From Schizosaccharomyces osmophilus (lineage: Eukaryota; Ascomycota; Schizosaccharomycetes; Schizosaccharomycetales; Schizosaccharomycetaceae): 64,000 nt of DNA. A program made the position numbers and the translations under genes. Under the pieces are notes generated by a model, which saw only the letters and a list, made by a program, of their open reading frames with translations, ran no database searches and was not told where the DNA came from. Shown piece after piece: positions 42,740 through 52,970 of the stretch (position 1 is the first letter of the stretch; the number at the start of each line of letters is the position of its first letter). The stretch covers positions 1,391,501-1,455,500 of the forward strand of contig NC_079239.1 in assembly GCF_027921745.1 (NCBI RefSeq), written 5' to 3'.

Positions 42740-43617
42740 ATGTCTGAATCCTCGCCATTTATCAAGAAATTAGCAGCAAACGGTATGCAAGGAAAAGGAA
42801 ACAAAAGAAGCAACTAACAAGAAAGATCGGAAAACCAGAGATGAAGCATTGGCTTCTCTACAGAAGTTTTTGAGTCGAAAGAAAAAATTTGAGCGACTCG
42901 ATTTCTTAAAACTATGGAAAGGTCTTTTTTACTGTACGTTAATGTTTTATTAACGCTGATTCAAAAACTTTGGTCGACTAACACGAAAACTAGGCATGTG
43001 GATGTCTGACAAGTCTTTGTACCAACAGAAACTTGCCGATAATTTGGCTGGGTTGGTTTCTATTGTACATGTGGAAAACAGAATGCTGTTTCAAGCCACT
43101 TTTTGGGAAACAATGGGCCGAGAATGGACAGGGATTGATATTTTGCGCACGAACAAATTCTACATGTTGATGCGAAGATTCTGTGCTGCTGCTTTTTTGG
43201 ATATTAAAGCAAGGAGTGATTCAGAGGAATCATTGAAAAAGTTAATTGCTCAGTACAATGAGATGTGGATGTCGGTTCCCTTCAAGTAAGTATTGTCATT
43301 TGCTACCAAGCAAGCGAGTAAACCAGGCGTTTTCTTGGTTCTGTTCGGCTTCATTTTATATTTTCTTTTAGAATTGTCTATTCTCTAACCTATATAGTTC
43401 CAGTAATTATTCGTATCCCAACGGCGTTCTCTTTCATCTAGCAGATATTTGGACAGAAGAAATAACAAAGGCTTTTGATGGAGACGTTCCCAAAGCTGAT
43501 TGGTATCTGCCCTTCGATTCGTTGGGAAAAACATCCAAAAATCCTGTTTTGAGAAAGACACTGCCTAAGCGTTTGGAAAGAGTTCCAGAATACACTCTCG
43601 CTGACGAGTCTTCATAA
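42740..43617 (+). CDS. nop52: rRNA processing protein Nop52/Rrp1
   Basis: Four exons 42740..42782, 42826..42933, 42994..43285 and 43398..43617 give 220 aa. Introns are 43, 60 and 112 bases with GTATGC, GTACGT and GTAAGT donors and CTAAC branches. The joined chain reads [20 protein letters not shown], then [25 protein letters not shown] and [22 protein letters not shown], the full Nop52/Rrp1 domain. The first intron has its branch A only 8 bases from the acceptor. Rrp1 is a nucleolar factor for 27S to 25S/5.8S pre-rRNA processing. The length fits the short fission yeast version; the long C-terminal extension of animal NNP-1 is absent. Confidence 0.9.
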
Positions 43618-43854
43618 ACGTTCGGGGGAAAGAACTATGTGAAGTACAAAAGGGTTTATTGATGATTGGGATATTTTTTGTGTAATATAAATTTAGACTT
43701 TTTGGGTTCATATTGCTTTGTCTATCGTAAAGCATGCCTTGTTGTAGACTAGTAGATCCTTTTCAAATGGAACGCTGAATAGAATAAACCCTCAATAATT
43801 AAAAGTGAACGGAACCATGTTCAAAACATGGTAAAATGGAGTAGTAAAAAAATT

Positions 43855-43926
43855 GGGCTGTTCTGGGAATCGAACCCAGGACCACCATCACCCTAAGATG
43901 GTATCATACCACTAGACCAAACGGCC
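43855..43926 (-). tRNA. tRNA-Pro (anticodon AGG)
   Basis: A 72-base cloverleaf on the minus strand. Acceptor GGCCGTT pairs with AACAGCC with one C-A mismatch at position 4:69; anticodon stem CCATC/GATGG around loop TTAGGGT with AGG at 43894..43892; T stem CTGGG/CCCAG around TTCGATT; discriminator C at 43855. No intron. A T7 terminator follows on the minus strand (43845-43851 region). AGG (read as IGG after editing) serves most Pro codons. Confidence 0.92.
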
Positions 43927-44393
43927 GCTGTGGTGACTCAACTAGTTATTTCAATTTGACCGATTAGCAATTCTTAGTCTTCATCAAGTATAGCATTTAC
44001 GACAATGAATAAATAATAATAAAAATAAAATAAAATAAAATAAAATAAAAAAATCAGTAAAAAAAGATCTAATGCTTCCTCGTCTCGTTGTAATTTCAAT
44101 TCGTAGGTGCTACTTTTCCGGAAGAATGGAAAGTCCATAGAAACTGACCGAGAATCTAGTGATGAATAATTTTTTTTTTAATACTGAAAAAATGACACTG
44201 TTTAGTTTCTCTCCTGATAGATTGGCTTGTTTGAATTTTGGGATAATTTTTACTTTTGTTTCTGTTTTGTTTACCATTTTGTAAACAAAAGAATAATTTT
44301 ACGTTACACGTTTCATCTCCCTATTATAAGTTCAAGGGTAGCGCGAGTAGACTTAAAGACCAAAATGAAATCATTTACCCTCTACCAAACACC
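43927..44393. other. intergenic, tRNA-Pro upstream side and clc1 leader
   Basis: No gene. Contains a pentanucleotide (TAAAA)n repeat and the clc1 promoter. The frame of clc1 is open upstream of its ATG but has no conserved residues there. Confidence 0.5.
44021..44053. repeat. (TAAAA)n microsatellite
   Basis: About six tandem copies of TAAAA, ending in a longer A run. Confidence 0.85.
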
Positions 44394-45077
44394 ATGTCTC
44401 AATTTCCAGCATTAGAAGACTTTGATGCAGGATTAGGATCTGCACCAGAAGGTAAAAGTGAACAACCAACTGATTTCCTTGAACGAGAGAAACTTGCCCT
44501 TGGTGAAGATGCAAACCAGTTCGGAGCGGTAGAGGACAAAGACACGCTGTTAGGTGTAGAAAAGGACTCAGAAGCAGAAAAGGATGACTTTGAAAAGAAT
44601 TTCCCTCCTATCGATACTGAAATGCAAACTTCTGGTACCTTTTCGGCTCCTAAAGCCCCTTACATGGGCCAAGCTGAGGTGCATCCTCCTGAACAAGATA
44701 CAGAGGATTCAGAACCCATTCAGAAATGGAAAAATGCAAATGAGCGAAGAATTCGTGAAAAGCATGCAGCAAGTCGAAGACTTCACGAATCCAATGTAGA
44801 AAAGGCAAGAAAGGCCATTGATGACTTTTATGAGAACTATAACGATAAAAAAGACAAAATCATTGCAAAGTCAAGAAATGAACAAAAGACCCTTTTGGAT
44901 AAGAATGAAGCCGTTTCTTCGGGTACTACTAGCTGGCAACGTATTTTGAAGCTTGTAGATTTGTCTGACAAAGCCGAAACCAACGATCGTTCGGTTCAGC
45001 GTTTCCATGAATTGCTTATTAGTCTTGCTAAAGATGAATCTGCTCCCGGAGCTAGTGGGAAGGCCGTTTCGGCTTAG
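44394..45077 (+). CDS. clc1: clathrin light chain
   Basis: Single exon, 227 aa, starting MSQFPALEDFDAGLG; an upstream in-frame ATG at 44256 lies in apparent leader sequence and is not used in this model. The acidic N-terminal third is followed by the heavy-chain-binding helix: EPIQKWKNANERRIREKHAASRRL (about residues 103-126) and a long coiled coil (VEKARKAIDDFYENYNDKKDKIIAKS). The C-terminus has SSGTTSWQRILKLVDLSDK, the conserved light chain trimerisation-side region with its Trp. It binds clathrin heavy chain at coated pits and Golgi. Converges on mdl1. Confidence 0.93.
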   Translation: MSQFPALEDFDAGLGSAPEGKSEQPTDFLEREKLALGEDANQFGAVEDKDTLLGVEKDSEAEKDDFEKNFPPIDTEMQTSGTFSAPKAPYMGQAEVHPPEQDTEDSEPIQKWKNANERRIREKHAASRRLHESNVEKARKAIDDFYENYNDKKDKIIAKSRNEQKTLLDKNEAVSSGTTSWQRILKLVDLSDKAETNDRSVQRFHELLISLAKDESAPGASGKAVSA

Positions 45078-45798
45078 AATGTACACCGATTTAGGAAGCT
45101 TGTTTACCGCGAATACTACAAGTATTTCTTTGTTGCTTGACAACGTTTTTGATTTTTCCCATGTTCAATCCATACATTTCTGAATCTTTCTTTAATCTTG
45201 AAATTACTACATCTGTACTGCTGTTAGTCTCTTTTAATAGGCAGTTTCGTAATAACTTACTAGTCAATATGCCATCATACCCTAGTGTATCCTTCACCGT
45301 ATTTACAATTTGCTGGTTTGTCTTTTCTCATTCATTCAGGAATTGCCATGCTCAAAACTCGATATTAACGAATGAGATACATTAGTACTGGTATTATCTT
45401 TTCAATTCATTTCATTTTTCTCTTTACTCATAAAAAGGAAGCACCATATAGTCGTCAAATCCTGATTTTGTTCTTTTCTAAGTTACTTTCTTTGGAGGAT
45501 TAATCTGTGAGACTCGTGGTAGGGATGAAGCCTACCCATTCCCTTAACGATTGATGATACCTTCGAGTTGCTTTTTTTTTTTTTTTTTTTTTTTTTAGCC
45601 AATAAATTCATCTAAAACATCCATTATACATAAAAACAAAAATAAGGATAATTAAGTGTGTAAACCATAACCTTTAGCCCTAGGCATTGGCCTACAAGTC
45701 CGTCTAATGAAATCTGCTTGCACGATACACTACTTCAGTCTCAAAGAATTATCGGAAACCTGGTTCAAACAGGTCGCGCAAAAACATTAATTCTTCCT
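45078..45798. other. convergent intergenic region, clc1/mdl1
   Basis: 3' UTRs and a long T-run at 45572-45596. No gene seen. Confidence 0.5.
45572..45596. repeat. T25 homopolymer
   Basis: Twenty-five consecutive T residues between convergent genes. Confidence 0.9.
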
Positions 45799-48072
45799 TT
45801 ACTGAGGAGGCACATCATCGATCCTGCCCAATTGCCATTTTATCAGTCTATAAAAATTACTTCCCGGCTGAGAGAGTTCTTCGAATTTCCCTTGTTCAAG
45901 GATTTTACCATCGCCAATGACTAAAATTAAATCAGCACTTCGTATGGTAGCTAGCTTATGAGCAATAGTTATTGTAGTCATGTTTCGATTATGCATCAAG
46001 GATTGAATAGTACGATTTACCATTACCTCTGCTTCACCATCCAAAGCAGAAGTGGCTTCATCTAATATTAAAAATGCAGGAGTCCGAAGAAGTGCTCTGG
46101 CAATTGCAATACGTTGTTTTTGTCCTCCGCTGAGCTGCAGCCCACGCGTACCGACTTCAGTATCCCAAGTATCTGGAAAAGAATATATAAACCCACAATC
46201 AGCACGTAGAGCAGCAGCTTCTATTTCCTCTTGAGTTGCATTCGGATTTCCGTATGCAATGTTATCTCTGATGGTACCCGTAAAAAGAACCGGTTCTTGT
46301 CCTACAACACCAAAGTTACGACGCCATTGTTGTACATTGAAGGTAGAAACGTCGGTTCCATTAGCTAAAATTCTTCCAGAAATAGGATCATAAAATCGCA
46401 AAAGAAGCTGAGAGACGGTTGATTTTCCACCACCACTAGCTGCTACAATGGCTATGTTCATACCAGGTTGTATTTCAAAGGAAAGATCCTTGAAGATAGT
46501 AGATTTTGGCCTCGTAGGATAAGCAAAACCGACGTTCTCAAAAGTCAACACTGAGTTTCGAATGGTACTAGGAACTGGTGTTCCAGTGGAAGGTACGATT
46601 TTAGGGACACTATCCAATAAGTCGAACAATCGACCGGCTGCACCTAGACCTTTCATTATGTCTGTAAAACACCCAGAAAGACCAATAATGCTTCCTCCGG
46701 CGTAAACAGTATAAAGTAAGAAGGAGCTTAGTTGGCCTACTGTAATGTGACCGGCCGCAACCATATTACCACCCAATGCAAGTATAGCAATAACGGTTGC
46801 ATTCCCACAAAAACCCGTAGAACCGAAAAAAACACCACTGGCCAAGGCCTCTTTCCGGGCAAGGTTGAAGAGATTACGGATATAATTATTAAAACGGTGG
46901 ACCTCCTGACGTTCTCCCAAAAATGCCTGGGTAGTACGGACATTTGCGAGTCTTTCCTCTGAGACTCGTGTCAGATCACCTAAAGCATCCTGAGTCTTAC
47001 GAGATAGTTTCCTAACATATTCTCCGTAAAAGAAAGCACCTAACGCTATTGGAGGAACAATTAGAGACATATAACCAGTAAGTGTTAAAGATGTATACAA
47101 CATCATAGCAATGCCAGCGACGGCACTGACAGTACTTCTTAATCCGTCACTAAGATATGTGGAGAGAGATTTACCAACGATGCTACTATCGGTGGTTAAG
47201 CGAGAGATGATATCTCCATGCAAGTGTGAATCAAAGAAACGCCCGTCTAAACTGAGGCATTTAGCAAAAAGCCGGGAACGGAGACGAGAAATGATGTTTT
47301 CACTTAGGAGTCGAAGTGTGAAGATCCTGCCAAAATTACAAGCAGAACCAACCAAAAAGAGCCCCAGTAAACCCATATAAAAAGTATTAGAAGGTATCCC
47401 CATGATTTCTGTAAATCCGCTTTCAACACTGCTTGATCCAGCATCCACAATCTTGCCTACGGCATATGGGATTGACATAGAAATAGACGAGGAGATTAAC
47501 AGGAGTGTTGCAGCTAGGGAAAATTGCTTTCCTTGGCCTTTAGCAAGGACGAGGATATTCCAAAAGGTTATTTTTCGAGGCTCCTGGGGGGTTTTAGGAT
47601 CGGAATTCTCTGAGGATGAATTAATGCTTTTCTTCTGCCCTTCCAATTTTGATCCATGGGATGAGTTACCTAGATTCGGGGAATTATTCTGAAGCTGTGG
47701 ATCAACTTTTTTAGTAGCTGCAACATGTGAATCGCTCGAACCTTTAGAATCAGACGAAAACGACGAGTTTTTTCGAACACATATAGTGGGGATACGTGGA
47801 GGATAAATATGACATGAAGGAAGAGAAGGATATTGGTGACAAAAACTTTTGCAAGAAGTAAAGTCTCTTTTCGTATGGGAAGGTTTTTTGGAGTAAGCTG
47901 ACGCAAGGAAAGATTGGGTTACGAACGAAGCATGATTTGTAGGAGAAAACTTCGTCGGGACCGATAGCTTGGAGCAAGAACCCGCTTGGAACTGGCCAAC
48001 ATAATTTAAGAGAAACTTGCTATGGAACCGACGAGGGTGTATTGCATTTTTACGAATAAGGTCGACAACCAT
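45799..48072 (-). CDS. mdl1: mitochondrial half-size ABC transporter Mdl1
   Basis: Single exon, 757 aa. The first 170 residues are basic and Ser/Pro-rich, beginning MVVDLIRKNAIHPRRFHSKF, a likely mitochondrial presequence plus a disordered linker. Six transmembrane helices follow (about 185-460), beginning FSLAATLLLISSSISMSIPYAVGKIVD. The nucleotide-binding domain has Walker A AASGGGKST near 546, Q-loop VVGQEPVLFTG, signature LSGGQKQR near 649, Walker B LILDEATSALD near 670 and H-loop TIAHKL. It is the B10/Mdl1 subtype: inner-membrane export of peptides or peptide-derived signals. The Walker A second residue set (SGGGKST) is standard. Its promoter region faces cdc37. Confidence 0.93.
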   Translation of the reverse strand: MVVDLIRKNAIHPRRFHSKFLLNYVGQFQAGSCSKLSVPTKFSPTNHASFVTQSFLASAYSKKPSHTKRDFTSCKSFCHQYPSLPSCHIYPPRIPTICVRKNSSFSSDSKGSSDSHVAATKKVDPQLQNNSPNLGNSSHGSKLEGQKKSINSSSENSDPKTPQEPRKITFWNILVLAKGQGKQFSLAATLLLISSSISMSIPYAVGKIVDAGSSSVESGFTEIMGIPSNTFYMGLLGLFLVGSACNFGRIFTLRLLSENIISRLRSRLFAKCLSLDGRFFDSHLHGDIISRLTTDSSIVGKSLSTYLSDGLRSTVSAVAGIAMMLYTSLTLTGYMSLIVPPIALGAFFYGEYVRKLSRKTQDALGDLTRVSEERLANVRTTQAFLGERQEVHRFNNYIRNLFNLARKEALASGVFFGSTGFCGNATVIAILALGGNMVAAGHITVGQLSSFLLYTVYAGGSIIGLSGCFTDIMKGLGAAGRLFDLLDSVPKIVPSTGTPVPSTIRNSVLTFENVGFAYPTRPKSTIFKDLSFEIQPGMNIAIVAASGGGKSTVSQLLLRFYDPISGRILANGTDVSTFNVQQWRRNFGVVGQEPVLFTGTIRDNIAYGNPNATQEEIEAAALRADCGFIYSFPDTWDTEVGTRGLQLSGGQKQRIAIARALLRTPAFLILDEATSALDGEAEVMVNRTIQSLMHNRNMTTITIAHKLATIRSADLILVIGDGKILEQGKFEELSQPGSNFYRLIKWQLGRIDDVPPQ

Positions 48073-48953
48073 TGGCTTTATGCATCAAGACAGGAAGAGT
48101 TTCAAACACCTGGATAAAACACTTAAAAAGATGAATAAATCGGAGTTTAATCTACCCTTTACAGATGAATTTCCTTGAATAACAGGTGCAGAGTTCCAGT
48201 TCTTACACTTGACAGAAGTTGTGGTAAAGATGTAATTCAGCAATCGAGCTTGGATTCATAAAAATTGTTGCAGGTTCATTGAATGGACTGTACGTAGGGA
48301 TACAAACAATACGAATGCTAATCCGTTTGTTTTCTTTACTTTCAGTGATCACGCATTCGTTCATATCTGTAGAGACCAAATTCATACTATTTAGGCATAG
48401 TTCCCGTCTTCCTACCAAGCATGTAAATCTAAAGGTCATTTTCTATAAAAATACTATACTATTTTGTATTTCAAATGAATGCTGAGAACCATTTTCCTTA
48501 ATTTACATTTTCATCAATTAACGGTTGAAAAATCCATGCCCATTATCGGTTGACTAAAATAGACTATTAATTAAAAAACTCGAAGCTCTAATTCTATGAA
48601 TATAATTTAATAAGTCTTGGCTTTTTTTCGAAGACTTTCTTTCGACCTTGCCTTACCATTTCTAGATAAATCTTTTGTATATACTCCAATACCCAAATTT
48701 GATGACAACCATCTCAATCATATCCAAGGGTCGAATATATTAAATAAGAAAATATCTAGAAACCTTTTCCTTGCAATAATTACTTTGAACACTTGAAAGT
48801 CGTTCTTATACAGGCTTGTTTGTAATTGTTGCTTCTTTTACGTCTTATAAAAGCCCAAACGGAAACAGTGCCAAACATTAGTACAAAAGAAAAATCCATC
48901 ATTTGTTCTTTGTGGTTTTAGCATTACATTTGCATTTGTTATTTTAGTGTACC
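48073..48953. other. divergent promoter region of mdl1 and cdc37
   Basis: No gene. Short frames only. A TATAAAAG-like box occurs at about 48846-48853, roughly 100 bases before the cdc37 ATG. Confidence 0.5.
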
Positions 48954-50723
48954 ATGGCAATCGACTATAGTAAATGGTATGAAGTGAGAAGACAAGACAA
49001 ATATGAAGCAATATTAGAACGAATATGTTTTAAACTGGGACTGAAAAGACTAACATATTTGCAGGGACAAACTTGAGTTGAGCGATGACAGGTAAGTATG
49101 ATCGTCCTTTCTTTTATAAGCAATGCGATGATTGTTCATGATAGAGAATGCCAAGCCTTGATTTGATTTTATGGAAATAGCTTTCAAAATCGACGCTAAT
49201 ATGCTGCAATTTATATCATGAAAGGCGCTTATGGGGGAGAGGTTTATTCTTTTCTAAACTTACTAACAATTTTTAGTGATATTGAAGGTTCGTTTGCGTT
49301 TGACTTGGCCAAGTTTAGTATTCTAATCCTTTCTAGTTCATCCCAATGTTGATAAAAAATCATTTATTCGCTGGCGCCAACGCGACATTCACGAGAAGCG
49401 TTCTATAAGGAAACAAAAGATGGAAGATATTAAGAGTGCAGTAACAATAAATCAAAAACTAAAGGATCGTATTGCTCAAATGTATTCCTATCTTCAAAAG
49501 GATTCCCCTTCGGAACCTTTGCCTTACCTTTCTTCATTCTTGCAATCTAAAAGACAAGAGGATTCCGAGCAGGCTATAGAAGGAGGCATGTCTTATCATC
49601 AGATGTTGGTTGCCCTTTTGGATTCCATTAACAAGTCTATTGAAGAGGAACAAAATACTTCGTTAGGCCTTACCGAGCAATATATCAAGCATCTTCAAGG
49701 TCATGAGAAACGCCTTGACAATTTGATGATTAATGCCCAGAGAGAATACGATGAACTTGAATCTGAGAGCAAAAAGCATATTACTTCAGAAGATTTGCAC
49801 ATCGGATTTGACAGCACACATGTCCAAAAGAAAGAACAAGAAAAGAAAAAGAAACAGAAAGAACCTGTTCAGGTTATCGAATCTCTTAATGATCCTAGCC
49901 CATCTTCTCTCCAAGAAAATGCCTCCCCAGCTCAGTCTTCATCTGTCGCTGCTAATACCGATGAAGGAGAATCTGATTCGGATAGTGTTTCAATGTCTGT
50001 TGAGGGAAACAAATTTTCTCAAATTGCTTTCGGTGATTACGTTGCTTCTGAGTCTTTCTTAAAGGATCATCTTCATTTACTAGCTCAGGAGTCAGAATCG
50101 GATTCAATTTTGCTTGAGGCATTCAACGCTGAACTGGAGGGTAAGCCCTGGTTAGCTAAGCAATTTGTCCACCAAGCATTATTGCTCAATTATTGCCGAC
50201 AACTTGGCCCTGGTGGAATCACAATATTCTTTCAACGGTATGGTTTTATTTGCTTTACGAATTCTTTAATTAAAGCAAAGCTAACGAAATATATAGTGTA
50301 CAAGATCCCAATCACCAAGCTCGTCGCTTGTTCTTGGAGGATGTTCAAAATACATATAGCCGTATTCATGAACGTAGCCACGCTATGGCAAATGAACAAG
50401 CTCAAAATGGAGAAGGTGTTGAGCAAATTCAACTCTGTTCTGTGGATCCGAATACCAAACTGTCTATAATAATTCCGGAGAAAGGCGCCGCAGAACCTGA
50501 GATGAAAGCTGCGCGAGTGACTTTTGAGTCATTTCCCCCTAATCTCCAAAAGGCTTTGGAAACTAACAATCTCGATAAAATCAATGCTGTCCTTGGTAAA
50601 ATGTCCGTTGAAGATGCAGAAGAGGTTGTTGAAAAACTTAGCAGCACTGGCATGCTTAGTATTGAAGAAGGAATAATAGATACCACTAAAGGTGAAACAA
50701 TTCCCCAATCTACCATTGAATAA
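48954..50723 (+). CDS. cdc37: Hsp90 co-chaperone Cdc37
   Basis: Five exons 48954..48976, 49065..49091, 49277..49287, 49337..50237 and 50297..50723 give 462 aa. The first three exons are 23, 27 and 11 bases; joined they read MAIDYSKWDKLELSDDSDIEV then HPNVDKKSFIRWRQRDIHE, the invariant Cdc37 N-terminus. S14 in LELSDD is the conserved CK2 site needed for kinase-client binding. The 11-base exon is followed by an unusual GTTCGT donor. A coiled-coil kinase-binding region, an Hsp90-binding middle (SFLKDHLHLLAQESESDSILLEAFNAELEGK) and a helical C-terminal domain (MLSIEEG) follow. The protein loads kinases such as Cdk1 and MAP kinases onto Hsp90. Splicing out of register anywhere before exon 4 destroys the reading frame. 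Confidence 0.94.
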
Positions 50724-50888
50724 GCTCCTACTACAGTTAGATATCAATCCGATTACTCAGCCATATCTTATGATCAATAAAATTTGAATTTAAATTCGTT
50801 ATCGAATACGGTGTAATATCTCTACAATTAAATAGATTATTTAGTCCTTTTATTCTTTTTTTTTGCTACATTAAAAATATATCTAAGC

Positions 50889-52362
50889 TCATATTAATTG
50901 AATGGAGGCCATTAAAGCAACATGGTCGCTAGGATATCTACCCTCTAGAGGTTCGGCCTCTTTCATTTCGGCTGGTTTAGGAATTCTAAGTAAACTTTTT
51001 AGCTTAATGCCTTCAACAACTTCATTTGCAGTCTTTTCGCTTGTGGAATTTCGATCCATAACAAATATATAGTCCAAATGACCTTGGTAAGTATTTGCCC
51101 AATTCGTAAAAGCAGGATGCTCAAATGCATTCTTTGCATTTACTGGATCGACGTGTTTGTAACCATAAGAATACAAGCTAACAAGTCGAGGATTCTGCTG
51201 GTGTTGCTCATAAAATGTGGTGTAATGTGGCACAAATTCATTCTGCACATGTAAAATTCGCTTTTTGGAAGGGGCAGATGCCGACGTGGTAGAAGTAGGA
51301 GTAGAAACACCACTTTCGGTATTAGTATCTGATTGCTTAATTGATGGTTGAGCCACAGCTTCTTCTTTTCCTTCTAATTCGGATTCGCCAAACACATAAT
51401 TCATACTGCGTTCAATAATGTCAGTAGCACGTCGACAAATAGCGAAAGGCTTCGTAGTCATTGCAGGATAATTTGTATCAAAAGGTTCTGTATTGAAATC
51501 GCCAGCGATGATTACAGGCCAATTTTGACGAGCATCGGCTATAGCGTTCACCTCCTTTACTAAGACGGCTCCCTGACGAAGTCGTTCGTATGAGCCATAA
51601 GGATGCCAAAATAGATGAGTAGTAGCAAGAAATATACCTCTGGAAGGATCATTAGTACGTTGTAATGAAACGCAACAGCCAATATTTTTTGTATTCATTC
51701 TTCCAGGTAATTCATCGTGATCGTCATAATAAATAACGTCCACTTTTAGTTTTTCAAACAGAGAGGTTTTCCAAAAAATTAAAATTCCATGTGTCTTTCC
51801 TTCAGCAGCTTGGAAGCTTAAGTCAAAACCCATGCTTTCCATCAGAGGTTTATAGAACGAAGGTATGAATTCAGCATCAACCTCTTGCATACAACCAATG
51901 TCGGGGGCATAAAATTTAAACTCATTTTCAAGGACCTTTGATCGATTCTTCCATTTCAAGGTTTCTCCACTATGAGGGAACATGGAGCGACGAATATTTG
52001 TCTGAGCCAGCACATTGTAAGTCATGACTTTAATATCCACAGGTAATTTATTTTCATCAAAAGGAACGAAGTTTGGTAAAGGAAGCATGTCTCTTTTGAT
52101 GAAGTCGGTATTGAACTCACGAGGTTGATCTTCTTGAGGCACAGATTGCTTAAGAGTAGCCTTCTTTGCTAAACAAATGTTAGAATGAACAAGTATTTTT
52201 AATGAAAAGTTACTTCAACTAGTAAAACAAGTTCAAAAGGATTCGTGACGTACCCATCTTCTCTGCCTTTTTCTGACGCTGCAATTCAATATACTCAGGC
52301 GTTACAAAAGAAGGAACACCTTTTTTGGAGCCATTTTTTGTTTCTGGTTTCGAAGAAGCCAT
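50889..52362 (-). CDS. Ngl/nocturnin-type EEP-family ribonuclease (CCR4-related)
   Basis: Exons (minus) 52362..52254 and 52168..50889 give 462 aa from the ATG at 52362. The 85-base intron has a GTACGT donor and a GTTTAG acceptor; the junction reads RQKKAEKMAKKATLK. The frame is open further upstream to another ATG at 52488 with a hydrophobic, basic start (MLIRVFFLRKFIETYP), so a longer, organelle-targeted form is possible. The exonuclease-endonuclease-phosphatase domain shows MTYNVLAQ, CMQEVD (catalytic Glu), GDFNTEPFD (Asp/Asn pair) and PSDHVAL (catalytic Asp-His). The Leu-rich repeats of true Ccr4 are missing. A Ser/Thr-rich insertion (about 325-350) interrupts the domain. Family members such as Ngl2 trim 5.8S rRNA ends; the substrate here is not known. 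It is tail to tail with cdc37. Confidence 0.86.
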
Positions 52363-52574
52363 GAGGATATTATTGAAAAAAGAATTTTTCCAAGTGGTGT
52401 GTGGTAAAGGTGCGACCGTTGCAGCTATTAAATTTGCAGATGGATAGGTTTCGATGAATTTTCTCAAGAAAAAGACACGAATAAGCATGAAAGACGGAAT
52501 CAACAGTTTGCCATCTTCACGCAAAGAAGAATGATCACCGTCCTTTCACGGTTTTGGAAGAAAAGGCAAATGGC

Positions 52575-52970
52575 TCAGCGAATATAACGTATACTTGCGT
52601 GTTCACTTTGATGTTTTCGATTTGCCTGTAAAAAGCTAGCCATAGGGACCGAATGAAATGGGTTCTTTGTTTTATTCTCTTCTGATGCTTCTTCCGTTCG
52701 AGGTTGAGATCCTTGCACAAAAGCAAAGTGATCGACCAAATCGTCCAAAGCCATATCCTTCCAAGCTGGTTCATGTCGCAGCTGCTTGCTTCTCATCAGA
52801 ATTAGATTCGCGCTTGAATGCTGAATTGTAAGTTCATCTTCTGGCATAGGAGGAAGGTATTCAAGTCGAACTTCTATGTCGTCAACGGGAAGCTTGTCTT
52901 TTCGCCATTCCGAAGCAAAAAGAACCACTCTTGGTTGGTTCATATGTATTTGACAATAATTAGAATCCAT
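52575..52970 (-). CDS. apc13: anaphase-promoting complex subunit Apc13
   Basis: Single exon, 131 aa from the ATG at 52970. The pattern EWRKDKLPVDDIEVRLEYLPPMPEDEL followed after a linker by PAWKDMALDDLVD matches the conserved Apc13/SWM1 core: an aspartate-rich WRxDKLPxDDI segment, a Leu-Pro turn and a C-terminal W-x-D-x-A-L helix. Apc13 is a small scaffold that stabilises the TPR subunits (Cut9/Apc6, Nuc2/Apc3) of the APC/C, which ubiquitinates securin and cyclin B. The N-terminus MDSNYCQIHMNQPRVVLF and the basic C-terminal tail are less conserved. Transcribed in the same direction as the nuclease gene 212 bases downstream. Confidence 0.85.
   Translation of the reverse strand: MDSNYCQIHMNQPRVVLFASEWRKDKLPVDDIEVRLEYLPPMPEDELTIQHSSANLILMRSKQLRHEPAWKDMALDDLVDHFAFVQGSQPRTEEASEENKTKNPFHSVPMASFLQANRKHQSEHASIRYIR

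Noticed and set aside
49092-49276. snoRNA inside cdc37 intron 2 (GCGATGATT)
   Set aside because: No box D and no closing stem in the 185-base intron.
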